Of a stretch of 64,000 bases of DNA, positions 14,521 through 23,769 are shown one piece after another. The notes below the pieces were generated by a model that saw nothing but the letters and a program-made list of their open reading frames with translations, was not told the origin of the DNA and did no database searches. Numbering within the stretch: position 1 is the stretch's first letter; the number at the start of each line of letters is the position of its first letter. The DNA is taken from positions 310,001-374,000 of the forward strand of contig CAVSGF010000005.1 of NCBI GenBank assembly GCA_963727415.1, in the 5' to 3' direction. The translations under genes were made by a program, and so were the position numbers. The stretch is from DASQPR01 sp963727415 (GTDB lineage Bacteria; Actinomycetota; Actinomycetes; Mycobacteriales; Micromonosporaceae).

Positions 14521-17298
14521 GTGAGCGACATGTCGGCATCGCTGTCCCACCGCCTGCGCCGGGCGATTCCACGCCCCCGGTTGACCCGCCGCCGGGTAAT
14601 CATCTGGTCAGTGCTCACCGTCCTGGTGCTTGCCGGGCTGGTGTGGATCGTGTCGCCCCGGCCGGCGTCCTACACCACCACCTCGGCGATGCTGACCGTG
14701 CACACGGGGCCGGACGGAGCCACGCCGGTCAACCTCGACACCACGTACTACCGGCCGAAGTCCGCCGACGCCGTGCATCCGGTGCCCGGAGTGCTGCTCG
14801 CGCACGGCTTCGGCGGCACCAAGGACAGCGTCAGCGGTCAGGCCAAGGATCTGGTTGATCGCGGCTACGCGGTACTGACCTGGACCGCCGAGGGTTTCGG
14901 CCGCAGTGGTGGTCAGATCCACTTGGACAGCCCGGACTGGGAGATCAAGGACGGTACCCAGCTGATCGACTGGCTGGCGAAGCGGCCCGAGATCATCAAG
15001 GATGCGCCGGGCGATCCGCGGGTCGGTGTGGTCGGCGGATCGTACGGCGGAGGCTTTGCACTACTGCTCGCCGGCTACGACCGCCGGGTGGATGCGATCG
15101 TTCCGATGATCACCTGGAACAACCTGGCCCGCGCCTTCCTGCCGGACGCCGACGGCGGCCCGGCCAGCGAGGGTGTGTTCAAGAAGGCGTGGGCCGGGCT
15201 GTTCTTCGGCAACAGCGGATCCAGCGATCCCCGTGCGGGGGCACCGAGCGACCCGGCGTGCGGCCGGTTCGCCGCCGACGTCTGCGCGGTCTACTTCGAT
15301 CTCGCCTCGACCGGGCGCGCCAGCGACTCCGACGTAGCCCTGCTGGACCGGTCCAGCCCGTCGCAGATTCTGGGCGACATCACGGCACCGACGCTCCTGA
15401 TTCAGGGCGAGGCGGACTCGCTGTTCCCGCTGTCCGAGGCGGACGCCAACGCCCGGGGCATCGCGGCTACCGGCACCCCGGTACGCGTCGCCTGGTTCAC
15501 CGGCGGGCATGACGGCGGCTCCGGGCCCGCTTCCGATCAGAACCGGCTGAACGACCTGACCGGCAGTTGGCTGGACACCTATCTCAAGCAGTCCGGCGCC
15601 GAGACGGCCACGTCGTTCACCTACTCCCGGATTGCCGGCCTGGATGCCAGCAGCAACGGCGTGGTGGCGCTCGGATTCCAGGCGCCGGAGTACCCCGGCT
15701 TGTCGGGCACGTCGACCACGACCGTACCGGTTGCCGGCCCGGCGCAGCCGGCCGCGAACCCGCCAGGCGGAACCCCGGCGGCGATCAGTTCGCTGCCCGG
15801 CACCGGGTCCGCGCTCGCCTCCTTCGCGAACGGTGTGGTCGCGGAAGTGCCCGGCCAGCACGCCGACTTCTACTCGAAACCGCTGCCGGCCACGGTCAAC
15901 GTGGTCGGCGCGCCTCAGGTGCGGATCAAGGTGGCGTCACCGACCGGCGAGGCGGTGGTCTTCGTCAAGCTCTACGACGCCGACCCGAATAGCGGGCTCA
16001 CACTCCCGGACGGCCTGGTCGCACCGGTACGGCTGACCGGGCTGCCGCCGACCATCGACACCGCGCAGCCGGTCACCGTCACGCTGCCCGCGATCGTGCA
16101 TCGTTTCGAGGCCGGGCACTTACTGCGGATCACCGTCTCGACGTCGGATCAGGCGTACGCCACTCCATCCACCCCGGCCGTGTACATGGTGGCGCTGGAT
16201 GGCGACTCGGTGACCCTGCCGTCGGTCGCGGCCACCCCGATTCCCACGTCCGACGCGGCCTGGCGATGGGCGCTGGCCGCCGCGGTGGTGGCGCTGGCAC
16301 TCGGCATCGCCGCCGCCGTGTTGCTCGGCCGGCGCCGGCTGCGCCGCCGTGGCGGTGACGTCAACTCCCGGTACGCGGACACCCCGCTGGTGATCAGCGG
16401 CCTGCGCAAGGAGTACGCCGACGGCTTCGTCGCGGTCGCCGAACTGGACCTGACCGTCCAGCGCGGGCAGGTGCTGGGCCTGCTGGGCCCCAATGGCGCC
16501 GGCAAGACGACGGCGCTACGCGTGCTGATGGGATTGACTCAGCCGACCGCCGGCCAGATCTTCGTCTTCGGCCACCGGCTGGAACCCGGCTCACCGGTGC
16601 TGTCCCGGCTCGGCGCGCTGGTCGAGGGTCCCGGCTTCCTGCCCCACCTGTCCGGCCGCGAGAACCTGCGGCTGTACTGGCGCTCCTCCGGTCGGCCGGA
16701 GGCTGACGCCCGGATGCCGGAGGCGCTCGCCATCGCTGGGCTGGGCGACGCCATCGACCGCCGGGTCAAGACGTACAGCCACGGCATGAAGCAGCGCCTG
16801 GCTATCGCCCAGGCCATGCTCGGCCTACCTGAGCTGCTGGTTCTCGACGAACCAACGGACGGGCTCGATCCGCCCCAGATTGCCCAGATGCGCCAGGTGC
16901 TCAAGGAGTACGCCACCGGCGGCCGCGCGGTACTGGTCTCCAGCCACCTGCTGGCCGAGGTGGAGCAGGTGTGCACTCACGTGGTGGTGATGCACAAGGG
17001 CGAGAAGGTGGCCGACGGCCCGGTCGCCGAGATCGTCGGGGATTCACCGGCGGTCCAGTTCGACGTCAGCGATCCGGCCGCCGCCCGGGAGATCCTGGAT
17101 CGGATCGACGGCATCCGGTCGGTGACGCCGGATGGACTCGGCCTGGTGGTCGACATGAACGGGGTGCCACGCTCGGACGTGGTGGCCACGCTGGTCCGGG
17201 CCGGTATCGGTGTGGATCGGGTGGCACCTCGCAGGCGACTCGAGGATGCGTTCCTGTCACTGGTCGGAGGCGATACGAAAGCGAGCGGGGACCGATGA
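14521..17298 (+). CDS. Alpha/beta hydrolase fused to an ABC exporter ATPase
   Basis: The 925-residue protein joins two enzymes. A signal-anchor helix lies at 25-45. A CocE/X-Pro-peptidase-like hydrolase follows, with nucleophile Ser174 in Gly-Gly-Ser-Tyr-Gly-Gly, Asp299 in Gly-Glu-Ala-Asp-Ser, His330 in Gly-Gly-His-Asp-Gly and a beta-sandwich domain to about 570. A second membrane helix lies at 580-603. The C-terminal part is a complete DrrA/CcmA-type ATPase: Walker A Gly-Pro-Asn-Gly-Ala-Gly-Lys-Thr near 657, signature Ser-His-Gly-Met-Lys-Gln near 755, Walker B Leu-Val-Leu-Asp-Glu-Pro near 775. Topology places the hydrolase outside and the ATPase inside. The stop overlaps the permease start (ATGA), so both form one transporter. 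The substrate is unknown. Confidence 0.85.
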   Translation: MSDMSASLSHRLRRAIPRPRLTRRRVIIWSVLTVLVLAGLVWIVSPRPASYTTTSAMLTVHTGPDGATPVNLDTTYYRPKSADAVHPVPGVLLAHGFGGTKDSVSGQAKDLVDRGYAVLTWTAEGFGRSGGQIHLDSPDWEIKDGTQLIDWLAKRPEIIKDAPGDPRVGVVGGSYGGGFALLLAGYDRRVDAIVPMITWNNLARAFLPDADGGPASEGVFKKAWAGLFFGNSGSSDPRAGAPSDPACGRFAADVCAVYFDLASTGRASDSDVALLDRSSPSQILGDITAPTLLIQGEADSLFPLSEADANARGIAATGTPVRVAWFTGGHDGGSGPASDQNRLNDLTGSWLDTYLKQSGAETATSFTYSRIAGLDASSNGVVALGFQAPEYPGLSGTSTTTVPVAGPAQPAANPPGGTPAAISSLPGTGSALASFANGVVAEVPGQHADFYSKPLPATVNVVGAPQVRIKVASPTGEAVVFVKLYDADPNSGLTLPDGLVAPVRLTGLPPTIDTAQPVTVTLPAIVHRFEAGHLLRITVSTSDQAYATPSTPAVYMVALDGDSVTLPSVAATPIPTSDAAWRWALAAAVVALALGIAAAVLLGRRRLRRRGGDVNSRYADTPLVISGLRKEYADGFVAVAELDLTVQRGQVLGLLGPNGAGKTTALRVLMGLTQPTAGQIFVFGHRLEPGSPVLSRLGALVEGPGFLPHLSGRENLRLYWRSSGRPEADARMPEALAIAGLGDAIDRRVKTYSHGMKQRLAIAQAMLGLPELLVLDEPTDGLDPPQIAQMRQVLKEYATGGRAVLVSSHLLAEVEQVCTHVVVMHKGEKVADGPVAEIVGDSPAVQFDVSDPAAAREILDRIDGIRSVTPDGLGLVVDMNGVPRSDVVATLVRAGIGVDRVAPRRRLEDAFLSLVGGDTKASGDR

Positions 17299-18179
17299 CG
17301 GCGGCAGACATGACGGCGAAGACCGCGGGTGCGGCGGGCTACCGCCCGTATCGCACGCTGACCTACCGTACCGAGTTCCGGCGGCAGCTGAGCCGGCGCC
17401 GCACCCAGCTGACTCTGGGCTTCATGCTGGTGCTGCCGCTGATCATCCTGCTTGCCTTCGAGTTCGGCAACAACGACAACGGGCGGCGCGGTGGCGGCCG
17501 GGGCCAGTTCGAGTCGCTGGCCGCCATCGCGACCAGCGGCGGCCTGAACTTCGCCCTGTTTACCCTGCTGGTATCGGCGTCGTTCCTGCTGGTCGTGGTG
17601 GTGGCGCTGTTCTGCGGTGACACGGTGGCCAGCGAGGCCAGCTGGGGGAGCCTGCGCTACCTGCTGGCGATCCCGGTGCCCCGGGCGCGACTGCTCGGTT
17701 CGAAGTGGACGGTCTCGCTGACCTACTCGGCATTGGCGCTGACCCTGCTGACCGGCACCGCGCTAGGCGTCGGCACCGCCCGGTACGGCTGGCATCCGCT
17801 GCGATCCACCGTCGCCGACGACATCGCCGCCGGCCCGGCTCTGCTGCGGTTGCTGGGGATTCTCGGCTACCTGGCGATCTCACTGCTGGTGGTGGCCTCG
17901 CTAGCGTTCCTGCTTTCGGTGTCCACCGACGCACCGCTTGGCGCTGTCGGCGGCGCGGTCCTGCTGCAGATCCTCTCCAGCATCCTGGATCAGATCGACG
18001 CGCTCGGCTCGATCCGCTCCTACCTGCCGACGCACTACTCCGAGGCGTGGCTGGGGCTGCTGTCGACTCCGGTGCAGACCGGTGACATGGTCCGCGGGAC
18101 GATCAGCGCGCTGGTCTACGCGACCCTGTTCGGCGCCCTGGCCTGGCGGCGCTTCGTGCGTAAGGACGTCGTCTCGTAG
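17295..18179 (+). CDS. ABC exporter permease (ABC-2 type)
   Basis: The 294-residue product has about six hydrophobic segments, starting near residue 37. A Ser-Glu-Ala-Ser-Trp-Gly-Ser-Leu-Arg-Tyr-Leu-Leu motif follows the second, which is typical of ABC-2/NosY-type permeases. It partners with the ATPase half of the upstream fusion, whose stop it overlaps. The first 20 residues are a variable cytoplasmic leader. It likely exports a lipid, peptide or other small molecule that the external hydrolase may process. Confidence 0.85.
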   Translation: MTAADMTAKTAGAAGYRPYRTLTYRTEFRRQLSRRRTQLTLGFMLVLPLIILLAFEFGNNDNGRRGGGRGQFESLAAIATSGGLNFALFTLLVSASFLLVVVVALFCGDTVASEASWGSLRYLLAIPVPRARLLGSKWTVSLTYSALALTLLTGTALGVGTARYGWHPLRSTVADDIAAGPALLRLLGILGYLAISLLVVASLAFLLSVSTDAPLGAVGGAVLLQILSSILDQIDALGSIRSYLPTHYSEAWLGLLSTPVQTGDMVRGTISALVYATLFGALAWRRFVRKDVVS

Positions 18180-18212
18180 CCGGTGTTCGGTCATCTGCCG
18201 ATCGGCCATCGG

Positions 18213-19130
18213 TCACAAGACCGACGCCATTGGCGGCCGGTCGGGCCAGGCGGTCTCGTGGTCGTACGCCTCGATCGCGCCACCGGTTCCGCGCCGGAAC
18301 TGCGTCAGTGTCGTCGGCAACTGCTCGCCAGGGTGGGCCCGGCGCATCACGGTGGTCAGGATGGTGGCCGCCATCCGGCCGAGTGCCGCGGTGTCCTGGT
18401 GCCCGTGAGTGCGGTGGCCCAGGTCGACCTGCGCCACCGCGTTCAGCCCGTACGCCGCGACGGTGTCCAGAAGCAGCCCGGTCTCGACGCCGTATCCGGC
18501 GGCGAACGGTAGCGACATCAGCAGCTCACGTCTGGCGGCGTACTCGCCGGCCAGTGGCTGGACCACGCCGGCCAGGTGCGGGAAGAACGCGTTCAGCAGC
18601 GGCCGCGCCGTGAGTTCGGTGACCCGGCCGCCCCCGGCCGCCGACACGTCCAGCAGCGGCCGGTCGTAGAACGCCTTGACCAGGCGGATTGATGGATCCA
18701 TCAGCAGCGGACCGAGGAGGCCGGTGACGAACGCCGGCCGGAAGTCAGTGAGGTCGGCGTCGACGTACACGATGATGTCGCCGGTGGTGACCGCCAGCGC
18801 CTTCCACAGGATCTCGCCTTTGCCAGGCCGGCTGCCGACGTGGGGAAGGATCTCGTCGCGGTGGAACACGGTGGCGCCGGCCGCCGCCGCCGCGGTCGCG
18901 GTGCCGTCCTGGGAGCCGGAGTCGATCACGACGATCTCGTCGACCAGACCGGTCCGGTCGCGGAGGGCAACCACACCGGCGACGATCGCGCCGATCGTGG
19001 GTTCCTCATCGAGAGCCGGAAGCGCCACGCTGATCTTGTTAGCGTCCTTGGCCGCGATCAGTTCCTCGTCGGTCCAGTCCGCCCACGCGTACGTGGACCG
19101 CTCAAACCAGGCCTGTGCGCGCGAGTCCAT
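18213..19130 (-). CDS. gpgS: Glucosyl-3-phosphoglycerate synthase
   Basis: The 305-residue GT81-type glycosyltransferase starts a GT-A fold with Val-Ala-Leu-Pro-Ala-Leu-Asp-Glu-Glu. It has Asp-Ser-Gly-Ser-Gln-Asp-Gly-Thr for nucleotide binding, the metal-binding Asp-Ala-Asp-Leu-Thr-Asp-Phe, and the Gly-Tyr-Gly-Val-Glu-Thr-Gly and His-Arg-Thr-His-Gly-His-Gln motifs of GpgS. It makes glucosyl-3-phosphoglycerate from NDP-glucose and 3-phosphoglycerate, the first step to glucosylglycerate and, in mycobacteria, to methylglucose lipopolysaccharides. It converges with the ABC permease gene. Confidence 0.92.
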   Translation of the reverse strand: MDSRAQAWFERSTYAWADWTDEELIAAKDANKISVALPALDEEPTIGAIVAGVVALRDRTGLVDEIVVIDSGSQDGTATAAAAAGATVFHRDEILPHVGSRPGKGEILWKALAVTTGDIIVYVDADLTDFRPAFVTGLLGPLLMDPSIRLVKAFYDRPLLDVSAAGGGRVTELTARPLLNAFFPHLAGVVQPLAGEYAARRELLMSLPFAAGYGVETGLLLDTVAAYGLNAVAQVDLGHRTHGHQDTAALGRMAATILTTVMRRAHPGEQLPTTLTQFRRGTGGAIEAYDHETAWPDRPPMASVL

Positions 19131-19163
19131 GATCCGACCATAGATACCGCCTAGATTGGCAGT

Positions 19164-19745
19164 GTGGCGGACGCCCTCATTGACCTGGACACCGAGCCAC
19201 CCGAGCCGGATCGCCGGCGGGCCGGCGTGGCCCGCTGGCTGGTCGCCGCCGTTGCCGCACTCGCGGTACTGGCTGCGCTGGCGATCACGATCGGAGGCCG
19301 CGGGCGGCCCCGGCCACCGCTTCCGGACAACTACGTCTCCTCACCCGGGTTCAGTCTGTATGTGAGGCCGGATGGCGACGCCGCGTTCATCATCGCGATC
19401 CACAACTTCAGCGCGAATCCGGTGGTCGTGTCGAAGCCGGCGGTCACCATGGTGTCCGGGGTCTCCGACGTGCATGTGATCCTCACGCGGGATGAGCCGA
19501 CGCCACCGCCGGGCTGGTTCACGACCTGGCCAGTCGGCGTAGCGGCGGTGACGATCCCGCCGTTCGGCGATGCCCATCTCACCGTCGGCTACCACGTCGA
19601 GTGTGTCCTGTCGGGACGGAAAGGCCCGTTTGCCGTCGGCGCGACGATTCAGGCCGTGGCCGGTTCGGTGCGGTCAATCCGGAATGTCATGCCAGTATTG
19701 AACCCGGCCGCGACGTACGGGGTCCCGTACTGCCCGGTGAAGTGA
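19164..19745 (+). CDS. Hypothetical membrane-anchored extracytoplasmic protein
   Basis: The 193-residue product has an acidic start, a basic Arg-Arg-Arg stretch and one hydrophobic helix near residues 24-43. An outside domain of about 150 residues follows, rich in Val, Pro and Gly, with two Cys residues (in Val-Glu-Cys-Val and near the C-terminus) that could form a disulfide. I do not recognise the family; the fold looks like a beta sandwich. It is divergent from gpgS with a 33-bp gap, so the two share a promoter region. Confidence 0.6.
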   Translation: MADALIDLDTEPPEPDRRRAGVARWLVAAVAALAVLAALAITIGGRGRPRPPLPDNYVSSPGFSLYVRPDGDAAFIIAIHNFSANPVVVSKPAVTMVSGVSDVHVILTRDEPTPPPGWFTTWPVGVAAVTIPPFGDAHLTVGYHVECVLSGRKGPFAVGATIQAVAGSVRSIRNVMPVLNPAATYGVPYCPVK

Positions 19746-19858
19746 TTTGCCTACCGCATCCGGCGGGGCGAATTGTGATCTACCGCCCAACCCATCTGCT
19801 GAGACGGCGAGCTGATCGCCGATCCCGCTCGGATATCCTGGTCAGCACAACTGAATAC

Positions 19859-19967
19859 CTCATCCAGAGGAGCTGAGGGATACGGCCCGATGACGCTCCG
19901 GCAACCACCATTGATGGCAGGTGCCAATTCCGTCCGAACGTGCGCTCTCGCCGTCCGGAGAGATGAG
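19859..19967 (+). promoter_or_regulatory. SAM-I (S-box) riboswitch in front of thrC
   Basis: The closing stem pairs CTCATC (19859-19864) with GATGAG (19962-19967). Inside are the conserved S-box blocks: CCAGAG directly after P1, GAGGGAT, the GGCCCGATGA loop, CCGGCAACC, and GGTGCCAATTCC. This is the SAM-I aptamer, which binds S-adenosylmethionine. No terminator follows. The 3' strand of P1 runs into the purine stretch GAGAGG, 10-12 bases before the thrC ATG at 19981. SAM binding would therefore close the ribosome site directly. Confidence 0.92.
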
Positions 19968-19980
19968 AGGACTCGTTGCC

Positions 19981-21263
19981 ATGACTGTGGCACCCGCACC
20001 GACCGAGACAGCTCCCCCGCCCGCGCGCTTGTTTGCCGGGGTTGCGGTGCGAACTTTCCGCTAGCCGGCCAGCACGCTTGCTTCGAATGCTTCGGCCCGC
20101 TCGAGGTGGCCTACGACGAGGCCGCCCTTGGCCGGGTTACCCGGGAGCTAGATCGAAGCCGGCCCGACGCAATATCTGGCGGTACGCTGGCCTGCTTCCG
20201 GCCGGGCAGGACCCGGCGACCCGGGTGACGCTGAACCCCGGCGGCACCCCGCTGATCGCGGCCGGCGCGCCTGGCCGAGGCGATCGGGATGACCGGCCCG
20301 CTCTAGGTCAAGGACGATTCGGCGAATCCGACGCATTCATTCAAGGATCGTGTGGTGTCGGTGGCGCTGACCGCCGCGCGCGCGTTCGGCTACAACCGCT
20401 TCGCCTGCGCGTCGACCGGCAACCTCGCCAACTCGGTCGCCGCCCACGCGGCCCGGGCCGGCGTACCGTCAATGGTCTTCATTCCGGCCGATCTGGAGCC
20501 GGGCAAGGTCGTCACCACCGCGGTCTACGGCGGCGACGTGGTCGCCATCGACGGCTCGTATGACGACGTGAACCGGCTCTGCGTCGCAGCTCACCGAGAC
20601 GGACGAATTCGAGTCCACGGCATTCGTCAACGTGAACCTGCGCCCGTTCTACGCCGAGGGCTCCAAGACGCTCGGCTACGAGGTCGCCGAGGAACTCGGT
20701 TGGCGGATTCCCTGCGCAGGTGGTCATCCCGATGGCCTCCGGTGAGCTGCTGACGAAGGTGGACAAGGCGTTCACCGAATTGGTCGAACTGGGGCTGGCG
20801 ACGGCTCCGGCGGGCGGGTGGCGAGTGTTCGGCGCGCAGTCGGCCGGCTGCAACCCGATCGCGACTGCGTTGCGCGACGATGTCGACGTCATCACCCCGG
20901 TTAAGCCCAACCGGCATCGCCAAGTCGCTGAACATCGGCGACCCGGCCGCCGGAACCTTCGCCATCGACGTGGTTCGCCGGACCGGCGGCTGGATGGACG
21001 ACGCGAACGACGACGAGATCCGTGCGGCGATAACGCTGTTGGCCGCGACCACCGGCGTGTTCGCCGAGACCGCGGGCGGAGTGACCGTGGCAGTCCTGCG
21101 CAAGCTGGTCGCGTCCGGCCGTCTCGACCCAAGCGCCGAGACGGTCGTCTACAACACCGGCGAAGGACTGAAAACCCTTGATGCGGTTGCTCATCAGGTA
21201 GGTCCGACTTATCAGGTAAAACCATCTATTGCCAGTGTCCAAAATGCGGGATTGATCGCCTGA
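19981..21263 (+). pseudogene. thrC: Threonine synthase, frame-disrupted
   Basis: Read across frames, the whole enzyme of about 430 residues is present. It has an N-terminal zinc-ribbon-like part (Cys-Arg-Gly-Cys-Gly and Cys-Phe-Glu-Cys-Phe), the PLP lysine region His-Ser-Phe-Lys-Asp-Arg, the Ser-Thr-Gly-Asn-Leu-Ala phosphate site and a C-terminal Thr-Gly-Glu-Gly-Leu-Lys. It converts O-phosphohomoserine to threonine. Single-base indels are inferred near 20020 (loss), 20150 and 20165, 20268, 20584, 20712 and 20910 (all gains), plus an in-frame TAG at 20304-20306. The protein is conserved on both sides of every break, so sequencing error is more likely than decay. A SAM-I riboswitch precedes it. 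Confidence 0.85.
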
Positions 21264-21603
21264 CCGAAAAGCTGTCACGATTACGGTGGGTAAGCGATTC
21301 CATAGACGTTTGCCACTCGGTAGCGTCTTCATCCGCTGGCCTCAAGCGGACTCCTGGCGTGGCTGCAAGTTGCAGACGGGACCACAGAAACACTGCGTAA
21401 CGAGCAACTCGCTAAGAGTCGAAGTTCGTGCCAGATAGGGGCTTGACGTCGGGTTCGACACCGCGCAGGATGCTCGTTGCGGGAGGACGTACAGCCGCTC
21501 GGATCTGGGGTTCCATCTGGGATTCCGGGATCGGGTGACCCGGTGCCGGAGGTGCCGTGCTGACGTCCTCTCGACCATGTCCGGGGGTGGATTCCAGGAG
21601 CGA
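21264..21603. other. Intergenic region, no gene recognised
   Basis: This 340-base gap between thrC and a winged-helix regulator gene has lower GC content than its neighbours. I see no conserved frame, tRNA, riboswitch or clear terminator. A T-loop-like GGTTCGA near 21450 has no matching acceptor stem. Confidence 0.5.
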
Positions 21604-22167
21604 TTACGGGCGGGTCACGTCTGGGTACAACGCGACGAAGACGGAGTACGGCACACCGGATTCCAGATCCGGCTCCCGTGTGGCGAAGTCCTGCAGCAGA
21701 TCGCCGATCCGGTCCTGCAGTTCCTCGATCTGATCGGCCGGCAGCCGGACGCCCAGGCGACCGAGCCCGACCCGCTTCTCCGGCGCCGTCGATGGCGGGC
21801 TATCGATGTCGAGGTGCCGGATTTCGTCCAGGAACGCGTCGACAGTCGCGCGACCTTGGCCCGGCACGTTCGTCTCGTCCACATCGAGCGTCCAGGACTT
21901 GCCGGTGGCCAGGTAGGGCACCTCACGGGCACCCCGGTTGCCGCGTCGCTCCGGCTGCGGCGCCAGGAAGCCGGTCGCGACCAGTTTGCGCACGTGGTGA
22001 AGAGTCGTCGCCGGGTTGGCGCCCAGCAGCTTTGCGATCTCCTTGTTGGTGAGCGGGCGGTCGAGGCACAGTCGGAGAATCCGGATCCGCAACCCGGACG
22101 CGAGGGCGCGGGCCTCGGCTTCGGTGGCCGGCCGTCGTCCTTCGCTGGTGAGCCGCGACATGTTCAT
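21604..22167 (-). CDS. ArsR-type winged-helix regulator
   Basis: The 187-residue product has an HTH domain at about residues 18-75: Leu-Arg-Ile-Arg-Ile-Leu-Arg-Leu-Cys, then Leu-Thr-Asn-Lys-Glu-Ile-Ala-Lys-Leu-Leu-Gly, then Thr-Thr-Leu-His-His-Val-Arg-Lys-Leu as the recognition helix. The C-terminal half is acidic and helical, possibly for ligand binding or dimerisation. It is divergent from an MFS pump by 41 bp, a common regulator-exporter arrangement. Two ATG codons two residues apart could start it. Unlike its neighbours, it shows no frameshift. Confidence 0.82.
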   Translation of the reverse strand: MNMSRLTSEGRRPATEAEARALASGLRIRILRLCLDRPLTNKEIAKLLGANPATTLHHVRKLVATGFLAPQPERRGNRGAREVPYLATGKSWTLDVDETNVPGQGRATVDAFLDEIRHLDIDSPPSTAPEKRVGLGRLGVRLPADQIEELQDRIGDLLQDFATREPDLESGVPYSVFVALYPDVTRP

Positions 22168-22208
22168 ATGTTAACTGGTTGACAAATCCCAATCGCTGAG
22201 TTGACCAT

Positions 22209-23539
22209 GTGCCCATGCGTAACCGCCTCGGCCTCTTGCGGGACTTCGACTTCCGGCAGCTGTTCTTTGCCGACACCATCAGTCAGCTCGGTAGCCAGGT
22301 CACGCTGATCGCGTTGCCGCTGGTCGCGATCCTGGTCCTCAAAGCCAGTCCGTTCGAGGTGGGCTTGCTGGCGGCTTGCGATACGGCGGCCTTTCTGCTC
22401 GTCGGCCTGCCGGCCGGTGCCTGGGTGGACCGGATGCGCCGCCGCAACGTCCTGATCGCCGGTGACATCGGCCGGGCGCTCCTCCTGGGCAGCGTGCCCG
22501 CCGCGTACGCCCTGGGCGGGCTCAGCATGCCGCAGCTGTACGTCGTCGGGCTGGGCGTCGGGCTGCTGACGGTGTTCTTCGATGTCGCGTACCAGAGTTA
22601 CCTGCCCCACCTGGTCGGCCGGGACCGTCTCGTGGAGGGCAACTCCAAGCTGGAGGCCGTGCGCGGAGTGACCCAGCTAGGTGGCCCGACCGGCGCCGGC
22701 TTCCTGATCCAGCTGCTCGGCGCGCCCGCCTCGATCCTGGTCGACGCCGTGAGTTTCGTCGGCTCGGCGCTGTTCGTCGGCTTCATCCGCAAGCGTGAGG
22801 CTCAGCCGGAGACGTAAGGCCGACGCGCATCTTGGGCGGGAAATCGCCGAGGGCTTCACCTTCGTGGTGCGTAACCGGATCCTGCGCTCGATCGCGGCGT
22901 GCACCGGCTCGTCGAATCTGTTCTCCTCCATCGCGGGCGCCATGTTCCTGGTGGTCCTGGCCCGCCAGCTGCATCTCGAGTCCGGGCATCATCGGCGTGG
23001 TCTTCTCGTTTTCCGCGGTCGGCGGTCTGATCGGAGCCTTCACCGCGTCGCGCTGGGCCAAGTGGCTTGGCCAAGGCCCGGCGATCTGGGTCTCGATCGC
23101 TGTTACCGGGCCGTTCGCCCTGACCATGGCGACCGTGCAGCGCGGTTGGCTGCTCGGGCTGACCATCGTCGGCACGGCGATCTACTGGTGGGGTGCGGTG
23201 GTCTACAACATCAACCAGGTCAGCTTCCGTCAGGCCATCACTCCCGACCGCCTGCTCGGGCGAATGAACGCGACCATGCGCTTCCTGGTCTGGGGCACCC
23301 TTCCGCTGGGTGGTGTGATCGGTGGCGTGCTGGGCCAGCTGGTTGGGGTACGCGAGACCGTCTGGATCGGCACCATCGGCGGCTGTTTCGCCTTCCTGCC
23401 GGTCTTCCTGTCGCCCCTTCGGAAGGCTCGGGAACTGCCCAGCGGCGTCGTCGAGGACGCCGAGGCGATCCTGGCCGATCAGCCGATCGGTGAAGGACTG
23501 GCCCAGGGGGATAGCGAGAGCTCGTCTGTTATCCCGTAG
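22209..23539 (+). pseudogene. MFS efflux transporter, frame-disrupted
   Basis: The joined product of about 440 residues is a 12-helix MFS exporter. It starts with Asp-Phe-Arg-Gln-Leu-Phe-Phe-Ala-Asp and has the loop 2-3 motif Gly-Ala-Trp-Val-Asp-Arg-Met-Arg-Arg-Arg typical of MFS_3/enterobactin-exporter-like pumps. Two single-base gains break it: one near 22816 makes TAA after Pro-Glu-Thr, the other is near 22980 in Leu-His-Leu-(S)-Pro-Gly-Ile-Ile. Removing both restores a continuous frame to 23539. The divergent winged-helix regulator probably controls it. Confidence 0.8.
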
Positions 23540-23769
23540 TCCTCGATGTCGCCGCCGAGGCAATTGTCGGAGTCGTCACGTGTCGGCGCTCGATTGATGG
23601 GACCGCCGCTCGCCGCAAGATCGCGCCGTCCGCGGGCCCACGGTTGCCCCGCCGCCCCATCGGCGACCATCAGACCGCGGTCGTCGCGATCATCCGGCCG
23701 CCAGGCCGCACTGGTCGCGATCACCCAGCATTTGGCTCGCGCGGCGCGGATTGAGGCATGATGGGCCAC

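Noticed and set aside
16971..17294. An N-terminally extended permease start within the ATPase gene
   Set aside because: The extension lies inside conserved ATPase sequence; ATG 17295 overlaps the ATPase stop as a normal coupled start.
21440..21475. Possible tRNA T-arm (GGTTCGA) in the gap after thrC
   Set aside because: No acceptor, D or anticodon arm can be built around it.
23540..23769. Short open frame between the MFS gene and paaN
   Set aside because: The Arg/Ser-rich product has no conservation signal and no ribosome site; taken as intergenic.
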